This document shows positions 63,724-64,000 of a DNA stretch of 64,000 nt, piece by piece (the first letter of the stretch is position 1; each line of letters opens with the position of its first letter). Source of the DNA: Candidatus Aminicenantota bacterium (GTDB lineage: Bacteria > Acidobacteriota > Aminicenantia > Aminicenantales > Aminicenantaceae). Made by a program: the position numbers and the translations under genes. Location of the stretch: contig CP070750.1 in NCBI GenBank assembly GCA_020348385.1, positions 2,594,476-2,658,475 on the forward strand. Reading direction: 5' to 3'. The notes under the pieces are model-generated. The model ran no database searches and was not told the origin of the DNA. It was given only the letters and a program-made list of their open reading frames with translations.

Positions 63724-64000
63724 TTAAACGTTCTCGAGAAAACCGACCAGCTCCAGGGCCCTGGATCGGACATCGAAACCGAGAGCGCATTGGACGGGAC
63801 AGACGGCACAATCCCTGCAGGCCAATTCGGCTGAACTCAAGCCCCTCAGCGTCTCCAGGGCTTTGTCCGGTTTTTTATGGCCAAAAGTATACATATAAGC
63901 ACGCATGATTCCAGGAATTTCGAGACCGGCTGGGCATTGGGGCTGACACTGCCGGCACTGTTGACAGAACAGCCCCGCAAGTCCAAGATCTGTTCCGAGT
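63724..64000 (-). CDS. C-terminal ferredoxin domain of an aldo/keto reductase (3' end only)
   Basis: The minus-strand frame is open to the window edge and ends in TAA at 63724; the gene starts outside. The visible 90 or so residues contain two cysteine clusters: CQQCRQCQPQCP near the edge and CRDCAVCPVQC further on, each a [4Fe-4S] ligand set. GLEIPGIMRAYMYTFGH and ALGFDVRSRALEL match the C-terminal dicluster extension of aldo/keto reductases (the 4Fe-4S dicluster group, often with twin-arginine signals). The reductase domain is not in the window, so the assignment rests on the tail alone. Internal ATG codons at 63906 are not starts. Confidence 0.8.
   Translation of the reverse strand, partial: LGTDLGLAGLFCQQCRQCQPQCPAGLEIPGIMRAYMYTFGHKKPDKALETLRGLSSAELACRDCAVCPVQCALGFDVRSRALELVGFLENV

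Noticed and set aside
63588-63725. Short plus-strand frame reading ...HASEMGRQVIADL...
   Set aside because: No start codon with a ribosome site, no known homologue; may be a remnant.

Overview
The window looks like the chromosome of a Gram-negative, heterotrophic bacterium that invests heavily in exported hydrolases. A TonB-dependent receptor with a beta-barrel C-terminus implies an outer membrane. About 30 of 41 genes carry a Sec, twin-arginine or lipoprotein export signal. The mix of sortilin/BNR-type propeller, M28 and S9 peptidases, YtcJ-like and imidazolonepropionase-like amidohydrolases, LamG proteins, Cys-type sulfatases and the C-terminal TPR style of the first gene resembles Acidobacteriota and especially Candidatus Aminicenantes. 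That assignment is inference from gene content; no rRNA or marker gene is present. No tRNA, CRISPR array, transposase, phage gene or integrase was seen.

Layout. (1) 1-16.5 kb: the tail of a TPR protein, then mostly plus-strand exported enzymes (YtcJ-like amidohydrolase, double VOC lipoprotein, a translationally coupled amidohydrolase pair whose second member has lost its HxH metal site, an alpha/beta hydrolase-TPR fusion, an M28 peptidase, a metallo-beta-lactamase-fold protein, a TonB receptor) and a large minus-strand BNR/sortilin protein. (2) 16.6-23.5 kb, minus strand: a PhoD-like phosphatase and a compact GH20-like / NagX-HGSNAT-like acyltransferase / GH9 cassette suggesting amino-sugar glycan use. 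(3) 23.6-24.8 kb: an anaerobic sulfatase-maturating radical SAM enzyme with a clear promoter. (4) 24.8-40.1 kb, minus strand: a ten-gene run (dehydrogenase of Gfo/Idh/MocA type, Na+/solute symporter, PfkB kinase, iron ADH, three LamG paralogues, zinc ADH, sulfatase, dienelactone hydrolase) that reads as a sulfated-glycan catabolic operon. (5) 40.4-54.6 kb: two more sulfatases, a DPP-IV type peptidase, a small secreted protein, two secreted propellers, a TcmP-type methyltransferase, an exported GH2 beta-galactosidase and a VanW protein. (6) 54.7-64 kb: a PLP decarboxylase, a putative NlpC/P60-like secreted protein, a GH127 lipoprotein, a membrane dihaem cytochrome c coupled to a rubredoxin-glutamate synthase, an aminotransferase, and the 3' end of a ferredoxin-fused aldo/keto reductase.

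How it may work together. Three sulfatases, all with Cys at the formylglycine position and all with twin-arginine signals, could be matured by the one local anSME and exported folded. They would desulfate a polymer that GH9, GH20, GH2 and GH127 enzymes and perhaps the uncharacterised LamG trio cut, with sugars entering through the SSS symporter and being handled by the kinase and dehydrogenases. A parallel peptide branch (DPP-IV, M28, amidohydrolases, aminotransferase) would use proteins. There is no SusC/SusD pair, so this is not a canonical Bacteroidetes PUL. The least explained element is the trio of about 700-residue LamG paralogues with a highly conserved C-terminal region of unknown function.
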